64,000 nucleotides of DNA, from the NCBI RefSeq assembly GCF_022565915.1, contig NZ_JAJOYX010000001.1, positions 781,778-845,777 on the forward strand, written 5' to 3'. Within the stretch, counting starts at the first letter, position 1, and every line of letters begins with the position of its first letter. Positions 35,874-45,469 of this stretch are shown piece by piece. The translations under genes were made by a program, and so were the position numbers. This stretch comes from Nesterenkonia sp. LB17. GTDB taxonomy: Bacteria > Actinomycetota > Actinomycetes > Actinomycetales > Micrococcaceae. The notes beneath the pieces are model-generated. The model did no database searches and was not told the DNA's origin. It worked only from the letters and a program-made list of their open reading frames with translations.

Positions 35874-35879
35874 TATAGA
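35874..35879 (+). promoter_or_regulatory. probable leuC -10
   Basis: TATAGA directly after the operator. Transcription would start near 35886, giving a ~45-nt leader with AGGAGG before leuC. Confidence 0.6.
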
Positions 35880-35931
35880 AGCCGCCGTCCAATGGTGGTT
35901 CTGTAGAGAGTGAGCCAATCAGGAGGATCCC

Positions 35932-37365
35932 ATGGCGAACAAGCCACTCACGTTGCCTGAAAAGGTCTGGCGCGACCACGTCGTCGTCCCCGGCAAGGAG
36001 TCAGACGGTCAGCGGTCCCCGGACCTTCTCTACATCGACCTGCACCTGGTCCACGAGGTGACCAGCCCGCAGGCCTTCGAGGGTCTGCGCCTGGCCGGCC
36101 GTCCGGTCCGTCGCCCGGATCTGACCATCGCCACCGAGGACCACAACACCCCCACGCTGGAGATCGACAAGCCGATCGCGGACCCGATCTCGCGGAAACA
36201 GGTGGACACGCTGCGCGCGAACGCCGAGGAGTTCGGCGTCCGGATCCACTCCCTGGGCGACGCCGACCAGGGGATCGTCCACGTGGTGGGCCCCCAGCTC
36301 GGACTCACCCAGCCCGGCATGACCGTGGTCTGCGGTGACTCCCACACCTCCACCCACGGGGCCTTCGGCGCCCTGGCGATGGGCATCGGCACCTCCGAGG
36401 TCGAACATGTCCTGGCCACCCAGACCCTGCCGCTGAAGCCGTTCAAGACCATGGCGATCACCGTCAACGGCTCGCTGCGCCCCGGCGTCAGCTCCAAGGA
36501 CATCATCCTGGCGGTCATCGCCGAGATCGGCACCGGCGGCGGACAGGGCTACGTGCTCGAATACCGCGGCAGCGCCATCGAGGAGCTCTCCATGGACGCG
36601 CGGATGACCATCTGCAACATGTCCATCGAGGCCGGCGCCCGGGCCGGGATGATCGCCCCGGATCAGACCACCTTCGAGTTCATCAAGGATCGCCCGCACG
36701 CCCCGCAGGGCGAGGACTGGGACTCGGCCGTCGAATACTGGGAGTCGCTGCGCACCGATGACGGCGCCGTCTTCGACGCCGAGGTGATCCTCGACGCCGA
36801 CACCCTGGACCCCTTCGTCACCTGGGGCACCAACCCGGGCCAGGGCGTGAGCCTCAACGGCGCGGTCCCGGCCCCCACCGACTTCACCGACGACGTCGCC
36901 CGCGAGTCCGCCGAACGCGCGCTGACCTACATGGACCTGGAACCGGGCACCCGGATGAAGGACATCCGGGTGGACACCGTCTTCCTGGGCTCCTGCACCA
37001 ACTCCCGGATGGAGGATCTTCGTGCCGCCGCGGAGGTCCTGGCCGGCCGCGAGAAGGACCCCGAGATTCGGATGATCGTGGTCCCGGGCTCCGCGAAGGT
37101 CCGGCTGCAGGCCGAAGCCGAGGGCCTGGACAAGGTGTTCAAGGAGTTCGGCGCCGAATGGCGCTTCGCCGGCTGCTCGATGTGTCTGGGCATGAACCCG
37201 GACCAGCTGGCCCCCGGAGAGCGCTGCGCCTCCACCTCGAACCGCAACTTCGAGGGTCGGCAGGGCAAGGGCGGCCGGACCCACCTGGTCTCCCCGGTGG
37301 TGGCCGCCGCCACCGCGATCCGCGGCACCCTCTCCGCGCCCGCCGACCTCCTCGTCCCCGCCTGA
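35932..37365 (+). CDS. leuC: 3-isopropylmalate dehydratase large subunit
   Basis: With LeuD isomerises 2-isopropylmalate to 3-isopropylmalate in leucine synthesis; carries a 4Fe-4S cluster. The protein has 477 residues. Visible: [55 protein letters not shown] and cluster cysteines in [14 protein letters not shown] (first) and the [13 protein letters not shown] segment (CxxC). The end is [20 protein letters not shown]. Start: ATG with AGGAGG. It is controlled by the upstream IclR-type operator. An unusual tandem repeat starts at its stop codon and fills the gap to leuD. Confidence 0.97.
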   Translation: MANKPLTLPEKVWRDHVVVPGKESDGQRSPDLLYIDLHLVHEVTSPQAFEGLRLAGRPVRRPDLTIATEDHNTPTLEIDKPIADPISRKQVDTLRANAEEFGVRIHSLGDADQGIVHVVGPQLGLTQPGMTVVCGDSHTSTHGAFGALAMGIGTSEVEHVLATQTLPLKPFKTMAITVNGSLRPGVSSKDIILAVIAEIGTGGGQGYVLEYRGSAIEELSMDARMTICNMSIEAGARAGMIAPDQTTFEFIKDRPHAPQGEDWDSAVEYWESLRTDDGAVFDAEVILDADTLDPFVTWGTNPGQGVSLNGAVPAPTDFTDDVARESAERALTYMDLEPGTRMKDIRVDTVFLGSCTNSRMEDLRAAAEVLAGREKDPEIRMIVVPGSAKVRLQAEAEGLDKVFKEFGAEWRFAGCSMCLGMNPDQLAPGERCASTSNRNFEGRQGKGGRTHLVSPVVAAATAIRGTLSAPADLLVPA

Positions 37366-37447
37366 ACCTCGCTCACCGACACCTCTGAGCCTCGCTCACC
37401 GACACCCTGAGCCTCGCTCACCGACATCTCTGAGCCTCGCTCTGAAC
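37362..37447 (+). repeat. 22-23 bp tandem repeat between leuC and leuD
   Basis: Units CTGA(A/G)CCTCGCTCACCGACA plus 2-3 bp start at 37362, 37385 and 37407; a shortened fourth starts at 37430. The first unit contains the leuC stop codon, and the last ends just before the leuD ribosome site. Confidence 0.93.
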
Positions 37448-37463
37448 TGCTGAGAAAGTGACC

Positions 37464-38063
37464 ATGGAACCCATCACCACGCACACCGGCATCGGCGTCC
37501 CGCTGAAGCAGTCGAATGTGGACACCGACCAGATCATCCCCGCGGTCTACCTGAAGCGGATCACCAAGACCGGCTTCGAAGATGCGCTCTTCTCCTCCTG
37601 GCGGAAGAGCCCGGACTTCGTGCTCAACCAGCCCGTCTACAAGCACGGTTCGGTGCTGGTGGCCGGATCCGACTTCGGCACCGGCTCCTCCCGCGAGCAC
37701 GCCGTCTGGGCGCTGAAGGACTACGGCTTCCGCGCCGTGATCTCCTCGCGCTTCGCCGACATCTTCTACGGCAACTCGGCCAAGCAGGGCCTGCTCGCCG
37801 CGAAGGTGGCCCAGCCCGATGTGGAGCTCATCTGGAAGGAGCTGGAGAACAACCCCGGCACCGAGATCACCGTGGACCTGGTGAACCGCACCGTGCGCTG
37901 CGGCTCGGTGGACACCACCTTCGAGATCGACAACTACACCCGCTGGCGGCTGCTCGAGGGACTCGACGATATCTCGCTCACATTGCGCGAAGAGTCGCAC
38001 GTGTTGGCCTTCGAGGAGACACGGCCCGGATTCAAGCCGAAAACCCTGCCAGTAAAGGTCTGA
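37464..38063 (+). CDS. leuD: 3-isopropylmalate dehydratase small subunit
   Basis: Partner of LeuC; the swivel domain completes the active site. The length of 199 residues is typical. Visible: [29 protein letters not shown], the [17 protein letters not shown] signature and [16 protein letters not shown] chose the ATG at 37464 with GAGAAAG six bases upstream; a GTG two codons earlier (37458) is also possible. It lies 98 bp after leuC, an unusually long gap for this pair, filled by tandem repeats. Confidence 0.95.
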   Translation: MEPITTHTGIGVPLKQSNVDTDQIIPAVYLKRITKTGFEDALFSSWRKSPDFVLNQPVYKHGSVLVAGSDFGTGSSREHAVWALKDYGFRAVISSRFADIFYGNSAKQGLLAAKVAQPDVELIWKELENNPGTEITVDLVNRTVRCGSVDTTFEIDNYTRWRLLEGLDDISLTLREESHVLAFEETRPGFKPKTLPVKV

Positions 38064-38208
38064 CCTCGCCTGATTCCACCCTGCGGGGGCTCGGGCTTGA
38101 CCGAATTGTTGCCTCCGCCACCGGCGGAACTGGGAAGGGACCCCAGCGGATGTGGTTACAGTGGCAAAGCTACATTCCACGTTTGTCGAAGAAGGGACAT
38201 CCAGTCCA

Positions 38209-39531
38209 ATGGCCAAGCTGCTCACCGTCCAAGGTGGAAAGCCACTCGAGGGTTCCGTCCACGTCCGTGGCGCAAAGAACCTCGTGCCGAAGGCCATGGT
38301 GGCCGCGCTGCTGGGCAGCGAGCCCTCGCAGCTGCGCAACGTCCCGGCGATCAAAGACGTCGAGATCGTCACCAATCTGCTCCAGATCCACGGCGTCAAG
38401 GTCGACGCCGACCCGGTCACCAATGACCTCACGCTGGACCCGCGCGACTCCTACAGCGCCGCCCACTCCGAGATCGACGCCTATGCCGGGGACTCCCGCA
38501 TCCCGATCCTCTTCTGCGGTCCGCTCATGCACCAGCACGGCGAGGCGTTCATCCCCGACCTCGGCGGCTGCCGGATCGGTGACCGCCCGATCGACTACCA
38601 CCTCGAGGTGCTGCGCAACTTCGGCGCCGTCGTCGACAAATCTCCCACCGGCATCCACATCTCCGCACCGCGCGGGCTCAAGGGCGCGAAGCTGACCCTG
38701 CCCTACCCCTCCGTGGGAGCCACCGAGCAGGTGCTGCTCACCGCGGTGCTCGCCGAGGGCATCACCGAGCTCGAGAACGCCGCGGTGGAGCCGGAGATCC
38801 ACGACCTGATCGCGATCCTGCAGCAGATGGGCGCGATCATCACGGTCTACACCGACCGCACCATCCGTATCGAAGGCGTGGACCGGCTCTCCGGCTACCG
38901 CCACCGCGCGATCACCGACCGCAACGAGACCGCCTCCTGGGCCTCGGCCGCACTGGTCACCCAGGGCGACATCTACGTCAAGGGCGCCGCCCAGCGTGAC
39001 CTGATGGCCTTCCTGAACACCTACCGCAAGATCGGCGGCGAGTTCGCCGTGGACGACGACGGCATCCGCTTCTGGCACGCAGGCCACGCCCTGAAGCCGC
39101 TGGTGCTCGAGACCGACGTGCACCCGGGATTCATGACCGACTGGCAGCAGCCGCTGGTGGTCGCGCTGACCCAGGCCCACGGCGTCTCGATCGTGCACGA
39201 GACCGTCTATGAGAACCGGTTCGGCTTCACCGAGGCGCTGCAGCGGATGGGCGCCTCCATCCAGCTGCACCGGGAGTGCCTGGGCTCAAGCCCCTGCCGC
39301 TTCGGGCAGCGCAACTTCCTGCACTCCGCCGTGATCTCCGGTCCGGTGGAGCTCACCGGTGCCGAGATCGACGTCCCGGACCTGCGCGGCGGCTTCTCCC
39401 ACCTGATCGCGGCGCTGGCCGCGAAGGGCACCTCCACCGTCACCGGCATCGAAGTCATCAACCGCGGCTACGAGCACTTCATGGACAAGCTCAACGACCT
39501 GGGTGCGGATGTCGTGATGTCCGAACGCTGA
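38209..39531 (+). CDS. murA: UDP-N-acetylglucosamine 1-carboxyvinyltransferase
   Basis: First committed step of peptidoglycan synthesis: transfers enolpyruvate to UDP-GlcNAc in the cytosol. The protein has 440 residues. Visible: RGAKNLVPKAM (Lys23-Asn24), the catalytic loop GGCRIGDRPID with Cys121, NETASWASAALVTQGDI and the C-terminal DLRGGFSHLIAALAAKGTSTV. Cys121 is the residue fosfomycin attacks; Mycobacterium MurA has Asp there. I chose the ATG at 38209 because GAAGGGA lies about ten bases upstream and the family begins MxKLLTVQGG; a GTG-started form 19 residues longer is open. murA follows leuD, as in other Micrococcaceae. Confidence 0.95.
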   Translation: MAKLLTVQGGKPLEGSVHVRGAKNLVPKAMVAALLGSEPSQLRNVPAIKDVEIVTNLLQIHGVKVDADPVTNDLTLDPRDSYSAAHSEIDAYAGDSRIPILFCGPLMHQHGEAFIPDLGGCRIGDRPIDYHLEVLRNFGAVVDKSPTGIHISAPRGLKGAKLTLPYPSVGATEQVLLTAVLAEGITELENAAVEPEIHDLIAILQQMGAIITVYTDRTIRIEGVDRLSGYRHRAITDRNETASWASAALVTQGDIYVKGAAQRDLMAFLNTYRKIGGEFAVDDDGIRFWHAGHALKPLVLETDVHPGFMTDWQQPLVVALTQAHGVSIVHETVYENRFGFTEALQRMGASIQLHRECLGSSPCRFGQRNFLHSAVISGPVELTGAEIDVPDLRGGFSHLIAALAAKGTSTVTGIEVINRGYEHFMDKLNDLGADVVMSER

Positions 39532-39541
39532 GTCGGGCCGG

Positions 39542-39547
39542 TAGGGT
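39542..39547 (+). promoter_or_regulatory. -10 element for leaderless acyltransferase gene
   Basis: TAGGGT, 8 nt before the GTG at 39556 and 11 bp after murA. Confidence 0.55.
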
Positions 39548-39555
39548 CTATCTCT

Positions 39556-40506
39556 GTGACCGATCAGAGCAGCGACCCAGCACCCGTCGAGGGCCGAGGC
39601 CGCTCGAGCCGCCGCAAATCCGGCTCGAGCCGCCGGAAGTCCAAGCGCGCCGAGCCGGCTGAGACCACGCTGACCCGCGGGGGCTCAGCCCATGGCACCA
39701 TGGACTACACCGTGGGTCGCGGCACCCGGCTCGGTTTCTCCGCCGCCGCCGTCGTGTGCGTCCCAGTGCTGAACCTGGCCATGGGACGCCGCTGGCACGG
39801 CCTGGAGACGCTGCCGCACGGCGGGTTCATCGTGGTGGCGAACCATGTCAGCGAGGTCGATCCGCTCGCCGTCGCCCACGCCGTCTACCGCAGCGGCCAC
39901 ACCTTCCACTTCATGACCAAGGACTCGCTGTTCCGCATCCCGGTGCTGGGCAAGGTGTTCAGCGGCCTGAAGCAGATCCCGGTCTCCCGGGACAGCCGCA
40001 CCGACGCCCGCCGCTCGCTGGAGGCGGCGAAGGACGTGCTCGCCGCCGACGGTGCGATCATGATCTACCCCGAAGGCACCCTCACCCGGGACCCCGAGGG
40101 CTGGCCGATGCGAGCGAAGACCGGCGCCGCGCGGCTCGCGCTGAGCACCGGGGCCCCGCTGATCCCGATCACCCACTGGGGCGTGCAGGAGCTCTTCGGC
40201 ACCTACGCCAAGATGCCCAAGTTCTTCCCACGCAAGCGCTACCAGCTCACCGTGGGAGAGCCGATCGACCTCTCCGACCTGCGCGGCGGCCCGATGACCC
40301 GGGCCGTGCTCACCGAGGCCACCGAACGCATCGAGGCCGCGCTCACCGACGGGGTGGCCGCGCTGCGCGGGGAGGAGCCCCCGGAGATGATCTGGGACCG
40401 CAGCCTGCGCCAGCGGGTCCCGCGCAGGCAGCCGCGCCGCACCCCACGGGAAGCTCAGCACCCCGCAGCCGACCAGTCCGACGACGCGCAGGAGGGTCAG
40501 CCATGA
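39556..40506 (+). CDS. 1-acyl-sn-glycerol-3-phosphate acyltransferase
   Basis: Membrane-bound PlsC-type enzyme making phosphatidic acid for lipid synthesis. The protein has 316 residues. Visible: the HX4D motif in VANHVSEVDPLAV, FMTKDSLFRIPVLGKVF, SRDSRTDARRSLEAA and the substrate motif IMIYPEGTLTRDP. The N-terminal ~45 residues are basic and Ser/Arg-rich (SRRKSGSSRRKSKR), and the ~30-residue C-terminus is Arg/Gln-rich; both look disordered. Start: GTG, leaderless. The stop overlaps the gpsA start (ATGA). Confidence 0.92.
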   Translation: MTDQSSDPAPVEGRGRSSRRKSGSSRRKSKRAEPAETTLTRGGSAHGTMDYTVGRGTRLGFSAAAVVCVPVLNLAMGRRWHGLETLPHGGFIVVANHVSEVDPLAVAHAVYRSGHTFHFMTKDSLFRIPVLGKVFSGLKQIPVSRDSRTDARRSLEAAKDVLAADGAIMIYPEGTLTRDPEGWPMRAKTGAARLALSTGAPLIPITHWGVQELFGTYAKMPKFFPRKRYQLTVGEPIDLSDLRGGPMTRAVLTEATERIEAALTDGVAALRGEEPPEMIWDRSLRQRVPRRQPRRTPREAQHPAADQSDDAQEGQP

Positions 40507-41522
40507 CCAAGATCGCCGTCCTGGGAGCCGGCAGCTGGGGCACCACCTTCGCCAAGGTGATGGCCGACGCCGCCGTGCTCGGAGGCCACGCACCCACGAT
40601 CGCGCTCTGGGCCCGCCGCCCCGAGGTGGCCGCCGAGATCACCGAGTCCCATACCAACACCACCTATCTCGGCGAGACCCGCCTCCCGGAGATGATCACC
40701 GCCACCAGCGACCTGGCCGAGGCCGTCCGCGACGCGGAGATCGTCGTGCTCGCCGTGCCGGCCCAGTCGCTGCGCTCGCAGCTGCAGGTGGTCCGCGAGA
40801 ACCTGCACGAGTCCGCCGTCCTGGTCTCGCTGATCAAGGGTCTCGAGCGGGGCACCGACCTGCGCATGTCCGAGGTCATCGGCGCCGAGCTGGCCGTCGC
40901 CCCCGAGCGCATCGCGGTGGTCTCCGGACCCAACCTGGCCATGGAGATCGCCCAGGAGCAGCCCACCGCCTCGGTGGTCGCCAGCACCAGTGAGGAGACC
41001 GCCGAACGCGTGGCGGCGCTGTGCAACAACGCGTACTTCCGGCCCTACACCAACACCGATGTCATCGGGGTCGAGATCGCCGGAATCGTGAAGAACGTCA
41101 TCGCCCTGGCGGTGGGCATCTGCGACGGGCAGAAGCTCGGCGACAACTCCAAAGCCTCGGTGATCACCCGCGGGCTGGCCGAGACCACCCGCCTGGCCAC
41201 CGAGCTGGGCGGACGCCTGGAGACCTTCTCCGGCCTCGCCGGCCTCGGTGACCTCGTCGCGACCTGCGCCTCCCCGCTCTCGCGCAACCGCAGCGCCGGT
41301 CGACTCCTCGGCGAGGGGCTCACCGCCGACGAGGCCACCGCCCAGCTCTCGCAGACCGCCGAGGGCATGAAGTCCGGCTCCGCCGTGGTGGAGCTGGCCC
41401 GCCAGCACGACGTCGAGATGCCGATCTGCGAAGCCGTGGTGGCCGTCCTGGACGGCAAGCTGCCGGTGGACCGCCTGTCCTCGCTGCTGCTGGCACGAGA
41501 CCTCAAAGCCGAAGGAAGATGA
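40503..41522 (+). CDS. gpsA: glycerol-3-phosphate dehydrogenase [NAD(P)+]
   Basis: Reduces dihydroxyacetone phosphate to sn-glycerol-3-phosphate for phospholipids, pairing with the acyltransferase upstream. The protein has 339 residues. Visible: the Rossmann motif IAVLGAGSWGTTFAKVM, VVSGPNLAMEIA, the catalytic Lys region EIAGIVKNVIALAVGICDG, and FSGLAGLGDLVATCASPLSRN. Start: ATG at 40503, overlapping the acyltransferase stop by 4 bp, so translation is coupled. ddl follows after 3 bp. Confidence 0.96.
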   Translation: MTKIAVLGAGSWGTTFAKVMADAAVLGGHAPTIALWARRPEVAAEITESHTNTTYLGETRLPEMITATSDLAEAVRDAEIVVLAVPAQSLRSQLQVVRENLHESAVLVSLIKGLERGTDLRMSEVIGAELAVAPERIAVVSGPNLAMEIAQEQPTASVVASTSEETAERVAALCNNAYFRPYTNTDVIGVEIAGIVKNVIALAVGICDGQKLGDNSKASVITRGLAETTRLATELGGRLETFSGLAGLGDLVATCASPLSRNRSAGRLLGEGLTADEATAQLSQTAEGMKSGSAVVELARQHDVEMPICEAVVAVLDGKLPVDRLSSLLLARDLKAEGR

Positions 41523-41525
41523 CCC

Positions 41526-42674
41526 ATGGCAGAGATTGACCCTGCATGCAAGCCCCGCGTCCTCGTCCTCTACGGCGGGCAGTCCTCCGAACATGCGGTG
41601 AGCTGCGTGACCGCGGCCGGCGTGCTCAACGCCATCGACACCGACGCCTTCGACGTCGTCGCCGTCGGCATCACCGCCACCGGCCAGTGGACCCGCCCGG
41701 TCACCGACCCGCGCAGCCACGGCTTCGGCGGCGAGGAGCTGCCCCGGGTGCTGCCCACCGAGTCCACGGTGCAGCTCCACTCGGGCGCCGCCGGCTCCTC
41801 CGAGCGCCGCGCCGAACTCCTCGAGGTCCACGCCGACGGCAGCTCCACCGCGATGGGCCACGTCGACGTGGTCTTCCCGCTGCTGCACGGACCCTTCGGC
41901 GAGGACGGCACCATCCAGGGACTGCTCGAGCTCGCCGGACTGACCTACGTCGGCGCCGGGGTGCTCAGCTCTGCGCTGGCCATGGACAAGCACTACATGA
42001 AGATCGCCTTCGCCGCCGCCGGGCTGCACGTCGGGCCCTGGGTGACCATCACCGACCGACAGTGGACCCAGGACCCCGCCGCGGCGCTGGAGCGGATCCG
42101 CGAGCTGACGCTGCCGGTGTTCGTGAAGCCCTCCCGAGCAGGCTCCTCCATGGGCATCACCCGGGTCGATGACCACGCCCAGCTCGAAGACGCCATCGCC
42201 GAGGCGCGCAGACACGACCCCAAGGTGATCGTGGAGCAGGGGATCGACGGTCGGGAGATCGAGTGCGGAGTGCTCGGATCCCAGAACGGCGCACCCGCCC
42301 GCGCCTCGCTGCTGGGCGAGATCGTGGTCCACGACGGCTCCCAGGCGCACCAGTTCTATGACTTCACCGCCAAATACACCGACGCCGCGGCCGCGGACCT
42401 CTCCTGCCCGGCCGAGCTGCCCGCGGAGGTCAGCGAGGAGATCCGCCGCCAGGCCGTCATCGCGTTCGAATCCCTCGGCGCCGAGGGCATCTCGCGGGCA
42501 GACTTCTTCTACACCACCGCCGGGGACGTGGTCATCAACGAGGTCAACACCATGCCCGGCTTCACCCCGATCAGCATGTACCCGCAGATGTGGAAGGCCA
42601 CCGGGATCGGCTACACCGCGCTGATCACCGAGCTGATCAGCCTGGCGCTGCAGCGCCCCTCCGGCCTGCGCTGA
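41526..42674 (+). CDS. ddl: D-alanine--D-alanine ligase
   Basis: ATP-grasp enzyme making the D-Ala-D-Ala end of peptidoglycan precursors. The protein has 382 residues. Visible: VLVLYGGQSSEHAVSCVTA, the LLHGPFGEDGTIQGLLELAGLTYVG signature, LPVFVKPSRAGSSMGITRV, the EIECGVLG segment and FYTTAGDVVINEVNTMPGFTPISMYPQ with the metal-binding Glu and Asn. Starts 3 bp after gpsA with GGAAGATG. It belongs to the leuCD-murA-plsC-gpsA-ddl housekeeping run. Confidence 0.97.
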   Translation: MAEIDPACKPRVLVLYGGQSSEHAVSCVTAAGVLNAIDTDAFDVVAVGITATGQWTRPVTDPRSHGFGGEELPRVLPTESTVQLHSGAAGSSERRAELLEVHADGSSTAMGHVDVVFPLLHGPFGEDGTIQGLLELAGLTYVGAGVLSSALAMDKHYMKIAFAAAGLHVGPWVTITDRQWTQDPAAALERIRELTLPVFVKPSRAGSSMGITRVDDHAQLEDAIAEARRHDPKVIVEQGIDGREIECGVLGSQNGAPARASLLGEIVVHDGSQAHQFYDFTAKYTDAAAADLSCPAELPAEVSEEIRRQAVIAFESLGAEGISRADFFYTTAGDVVINEVNTMPGFTPISMYPQMWKATGIGYTALITELISLALQRPSGLR

Positions 42675-42731
42675 ACCTGCCCGGGCGGGCGAGCTGCACC
42701 AGTCCTGCCGCTGCGACCGGCTGAGGCCGGC

Positions 42732-42751
42732 GCCCGGCCCAGGGGCCGGGC
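42732..42751. terminator. hairpin between convergent ddl and DUF3515 genes
   Basis: GCCCGGCC (42732-42739) pairs perfectly with GGCCGGGC (42744-42751) around CAGG. Outer CTGAG/CTCAG can extend it. It can act in both directions. Confidence 0.7.
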
Positions 42752-42754
42752 TCC

Positions 42755-43297
42755 TCAGTCCTGCGGCTCCGTCGCCGCGCCCTCCTGGACCTCCTGCGCG
42801 TCCTCGGTCTCCTCGATCTCCTGATCCAGGGTGGTGCAGGCCCTGGTCTGCTCCACCTGCTGCACCGCGGGGGCCAGGCCGAGCATCGCGGTGGAGGAGC
42901 CGACCTCGTCGAGGTTCAGCAGCACCTCCACGGCTGGATCCCGACCATAGGTGACCAGCCGCCAGGTCTGCTCGTCCTCTTCCAGCGCGAGCCAGTCCAC
43001 GCCGTCGGCCCCCACGCAGTGCTCAGCGCTCGGACCCGGAGGGACGACCCCGCAGCGCATGACCACCTGGCTGGGATCGCCCCATACCGCGGTGCCCTGG
43101 GATGTGGTGGGGCGCAGCTCATGGTCCCCGAGGACCTCAGGCACCATGAGCATCACGTCGGCGCAGTCAGGATTCGCCGCGTCCGGGGCGGCTTCGACCG
43201 TCGCCGTGGAGGCGCAGCCGCTGATCAGACCCAGTCCCAACAGTGTGGTCAGGACGGCACGAACGCGAACACGGGGGTAGCCGGGAGATATAGACAC
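42755..43297 (-). CDS. DUF3515 family lipoprotein
   Basis: A 180-residue exported lipoprotein. The N-terminus has a basic region, hydrophobic core (VLTTLLGLGLISG) and lipobox LISGC. The mature part has three further Cys (in CADVMLM, VMRCGVV and ARACTTL-type segments) and matches the actinobacterial DUF3515 domain (GDPSQVVMRCGV; WLALEEDEQTWRLVTYGRDPAVEV). The end is Glu-rich. Function is unknown. Start: GTG at 43297. The position after ddl is conserved in actinobacteria, but here it is on the opposite strand from ddl. Confidence 0.85.
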   Translation of the reverse strand: MSISPGYPRVRVRAVLTTLLGLGLISGCASTATVEAAPDAANPDCADVMLMVPEVLGDHELRPTTSQGTAVWGDPSQVVMRCGVVPPGPSAEHCVGADGVDWLALEEDEQTWRLVTYGRDPAVEVLLNLDEVGSSTAMLGLAPAVQQVEQTRACTTLDQEIEETEDAQEVQEGAATEPQD

Positions 43298-43349
43298 ATG
43301 ACATATTCTGTATCAAGTTCTCAACAGTTGCCCATTCCAGGAGCACGAG

Positions 43350-44375
43350 ATGACAAATCAGGTCGACTACGCCAGGCCCAGGCCGAAGAGGCGCGGGCGT
43401 CGTGCCGTACTGATCATCGTGAGTGTGGTGGCCGTCGTCGTGGTCGGTGCCCTGGTGGCGTCGATGTGGTACCTGAACTCCTTGGGCAGCGCCTATGAGG
43501 ACAATGCCCAGACCTTCGAGGAGAGCTTCCCGGAGGAGGAGGTCCGCCCGGTCCGGGCCGAGGAGGACGAGTCGATCAACATCCTGCTGCTGGGCTCCGA
43601 TGACAACGGCGGATCGGGTGCGACCGAGGAACTTGCGCGGGTGCCCCAGGGCGGGCGTTCCGACACCATGATGCTGGTCCATGTCCCCAGTGACCGGCAG
43701 AGCGTGCAGATCATGTCGATCCCGCGCGACCTCTGGGTGGAGGTGCCGGGACACGGCTCGCACAAGATCAATGCCGCACTGAGCCTGGGGGGCATACCGC
43801 TGACCGTCAGCACCATCGAGTCCCTCTTCGATGCGCGCATCGATCACGTGGCGGCGGTGGACATGCTCGGCTTCACCGGTCTGGTCGATGCGCTCGGCGG
43901 GGTCACCGTGTACTCCGGCTACGACCAGGCGTTCACCACCGCAGAGGGCTTCACCTTCCATCCCGGGGAGCAGGAGATGAACTCCGAAGAGGCGCTGTCC
44001 TTCGTCCGGCACCGGATGAGCTTCCCCGACGGGGACCTCCAGCGGGTGCGCAACCAGCAGGCCTTCATCCGCGCAGTCCTCGACGAGACGCTGGATCCCG
44101 GCAACCTGAGCAGCCCCGGCCGGATCCAGGAGATGGTGGAGACCTTCTCCCCGCACCTGATCGTCGATGACACCCTCGACGCCGGCACCGCGGCCGCGCT
44201 GCGCTGGAACGTGCGCGGCGCCGCCGGCAACGTCGACATGTTCACCGTCCCCACCGGCGGCAGCGGCTACTCCCAGGACGGCCAATGGATCTTCTACCAG
44301 GACGAACAGGCCATGGCGGACGTCGCGGATGCCATCGCGGACAGTACGCTGGACGAATATGCCGCGTACAGATGA
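43350..44375 (+). CDS. LytR-CpsA-Psr (LCP) family protein
   Basis: Membrane-anchored transferase that attaches glycan polymers (teichoic acids, capsule or arabinogalactan-like) to peptidoglycan. The protein has 341 residues: a short cytoplasmic basic tail (RPKRRGRRA), one membrane segment (about 21-45), then the LCP domain with ILLLGSDDNGG, RSDTMMLVHVPSDRQSVQIMSIPRDLWV, KINAALSLGG, VDALGGVTVY and SFVRHRMSFPDGDLQRVRNQQ (conserved Arg residues). Start: ATG with AGGAGCACGAG. A close paralogue is at 54922. It stands where thiL is usually found. Confidence 0.93.
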   Translation: MTNQVDYARPRPKRRGRRAVLIIVSVVAVVVVGALVASMWYLNSLGSAYEDNAQTFEESFPEEEVRPVRAEEDESINILLLGSDDNGGSGATEELARVPQGGRSDTMMLVHVPSDRQSVQIMSIPRDLWVEVPGHGSHKINAALSLGGIPLTVSTIESLFDARIDHVAAVDMLGFTGLVDALGGVTVYSGYDQAFTTAEGFTFHPGEQEMNSEEALSFVRHRMSFPDGDLQRVRNQQAFIRAVLDETLDPGNLSSPGRIQEMVETFSPHLIVDDTLDAGTAAALRWNVRGAAGNVDMFTVPTGGSGYSQDGQWIFYQDEQAMADVADAIADSTLDEYAAYR

Positions 44376-44433
44376 GCCGCCGACGCCACGTCGGATGAGG
44401 CCACACACAGACCACTCTCGAGGGGAGCACTAG

Positions 44434-45462
44434 GTGAGGGGCAAGGTCAAGGGCGCCGCCGCAGTGCACCGCTGGTTCATCCTGGCCGAAGCCGCCCTGG
44501 AACAGAACGTCGAGAACCTCAACCGGCTCAACGTGTTCCCGATCCCTGACTCCGACACCGGCGAGAACATGCTCGCCACGATCAAGGCCTGCCGCGCGAG
44601 CGTGGAGACCTCCTCCACCCAGGATCTGGGCGAGCTCTTCGCCGCCGCCGGCTCCCGCGCGATGTCGGAGGCCTACGGGAACTCCGGCACCCTGCTCGCG
44701 GTGCTGATCTCCGGGCTGGCCGAACCGCTGCACGGGCAGGAGCGGCTCACCATCTCCGGGTTCGCCCGGGCGCTGGAGCGTGCAAAGGTCCGGTCCTGGT
44801 CCGCGCTGACCGACCCGGTCGCCGGGACCATGCTCTCGGTGCTCGACGCGGTCCATTCCGAGGTGCGCCATCGTGCCGCCGCGGCCCAGGAGCCCGAGAG
44901 CCGGGCCGCCCTGGAGGCGGCCATGCCCTACGTGGTCTCCCGCGCCTTCGTCGCCGTGCAGGCCACCCGGGAACAGCTGCCGGTGCTGCAGCGCGCGAAC
45001 GTGGTGGACTCCGGGGGAGCCGGACTGCTGGTGGTGCTCATCGCGCTGCATTCGACCATCACCGGGATCGCCATGGACTTCGCCCCGCTGCACACTCTGC
45101 CCGGCTGGCAGCAGCGCCCCGCCGATGAGGGCCCCGAGGGCCAGAACTCCGCGCCGGCGTCCACTGCGGAGGCATCCGCCGACGGGGCAGACGGCGCCGA
45201 GGTCATGTGCACCGTGCGGCTGGACCCGCTCGGAGCCGCCTCGCTGCGCCATGCCCTCGATGACCTCGGCGACTCGGTGATCGTGACCCCGATCGACGTG
45301 AACGCCGACGACGACGGCACCTACCGCTGGCGGATCCACGTGCACACGTGTGAGGAGCCGCGCACCTCCGAGACCGTGCACGCCGCGGGACCGGTGGAGT
45401 CCTACGCCGCCACCGCGCTGCACATCACTCATCAAGACCAGCCGCCCCGAAGCCAGGAGTGA
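44434..45462 (+). CDS. DAK2 (DhaL) domain protein
   Basis: A 342-residue soluble protein. The N-terminal ~200 residues form a DhaL/DAK2 nucleotide-binding domain (NRLNVFPIPDSDTGENML with Mg/ATP aspartates, AYGNSGTLLAVLISGLA, VDSGGAGLLVVL), as in fatty-acid kinase FakA. The C-terminal part has a second small domain (MCTVRLDPLGAASLRHALDDLGDSVIV) like the FakA middle domain, but the protein is shorter than FakA (~550). Substrate is unproven. Start: GTG with AGGGGAGCAC upstream. Its position before recG is conserved in actinobacteria. Confidence 0.88.
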   Translation: MRGKVKGAAAVHRWFILAEAALEQNVENLNRLNVFPIPDSDTGENMLATIKACRASVETSSTQDLGELFAAAGSRAMSEAYGNSGTLLAVLISGLAEPLHGQERLTISGFARALERAKVRSWSALTDPVAGTMLSVLDAVHSEVRHRAAAAQEPESRAALEAAMPYVVSRAFVAVQATREQLPVLQRANVVDSGGAGLLVVLIALHSTITGIAMDFAPLHTLPGWQQRPADEGPEGQNSAPASTAEASADGADGAEVMCTVRLDPLGAASLRHALDDLGDSVIVTPIDVNADDDGTYRWRIHVHTCEEPRTSETVHAAGPVESYAATALHITHQDQPPRSQE

Positions 45463-45469
45463 CCCCCGC

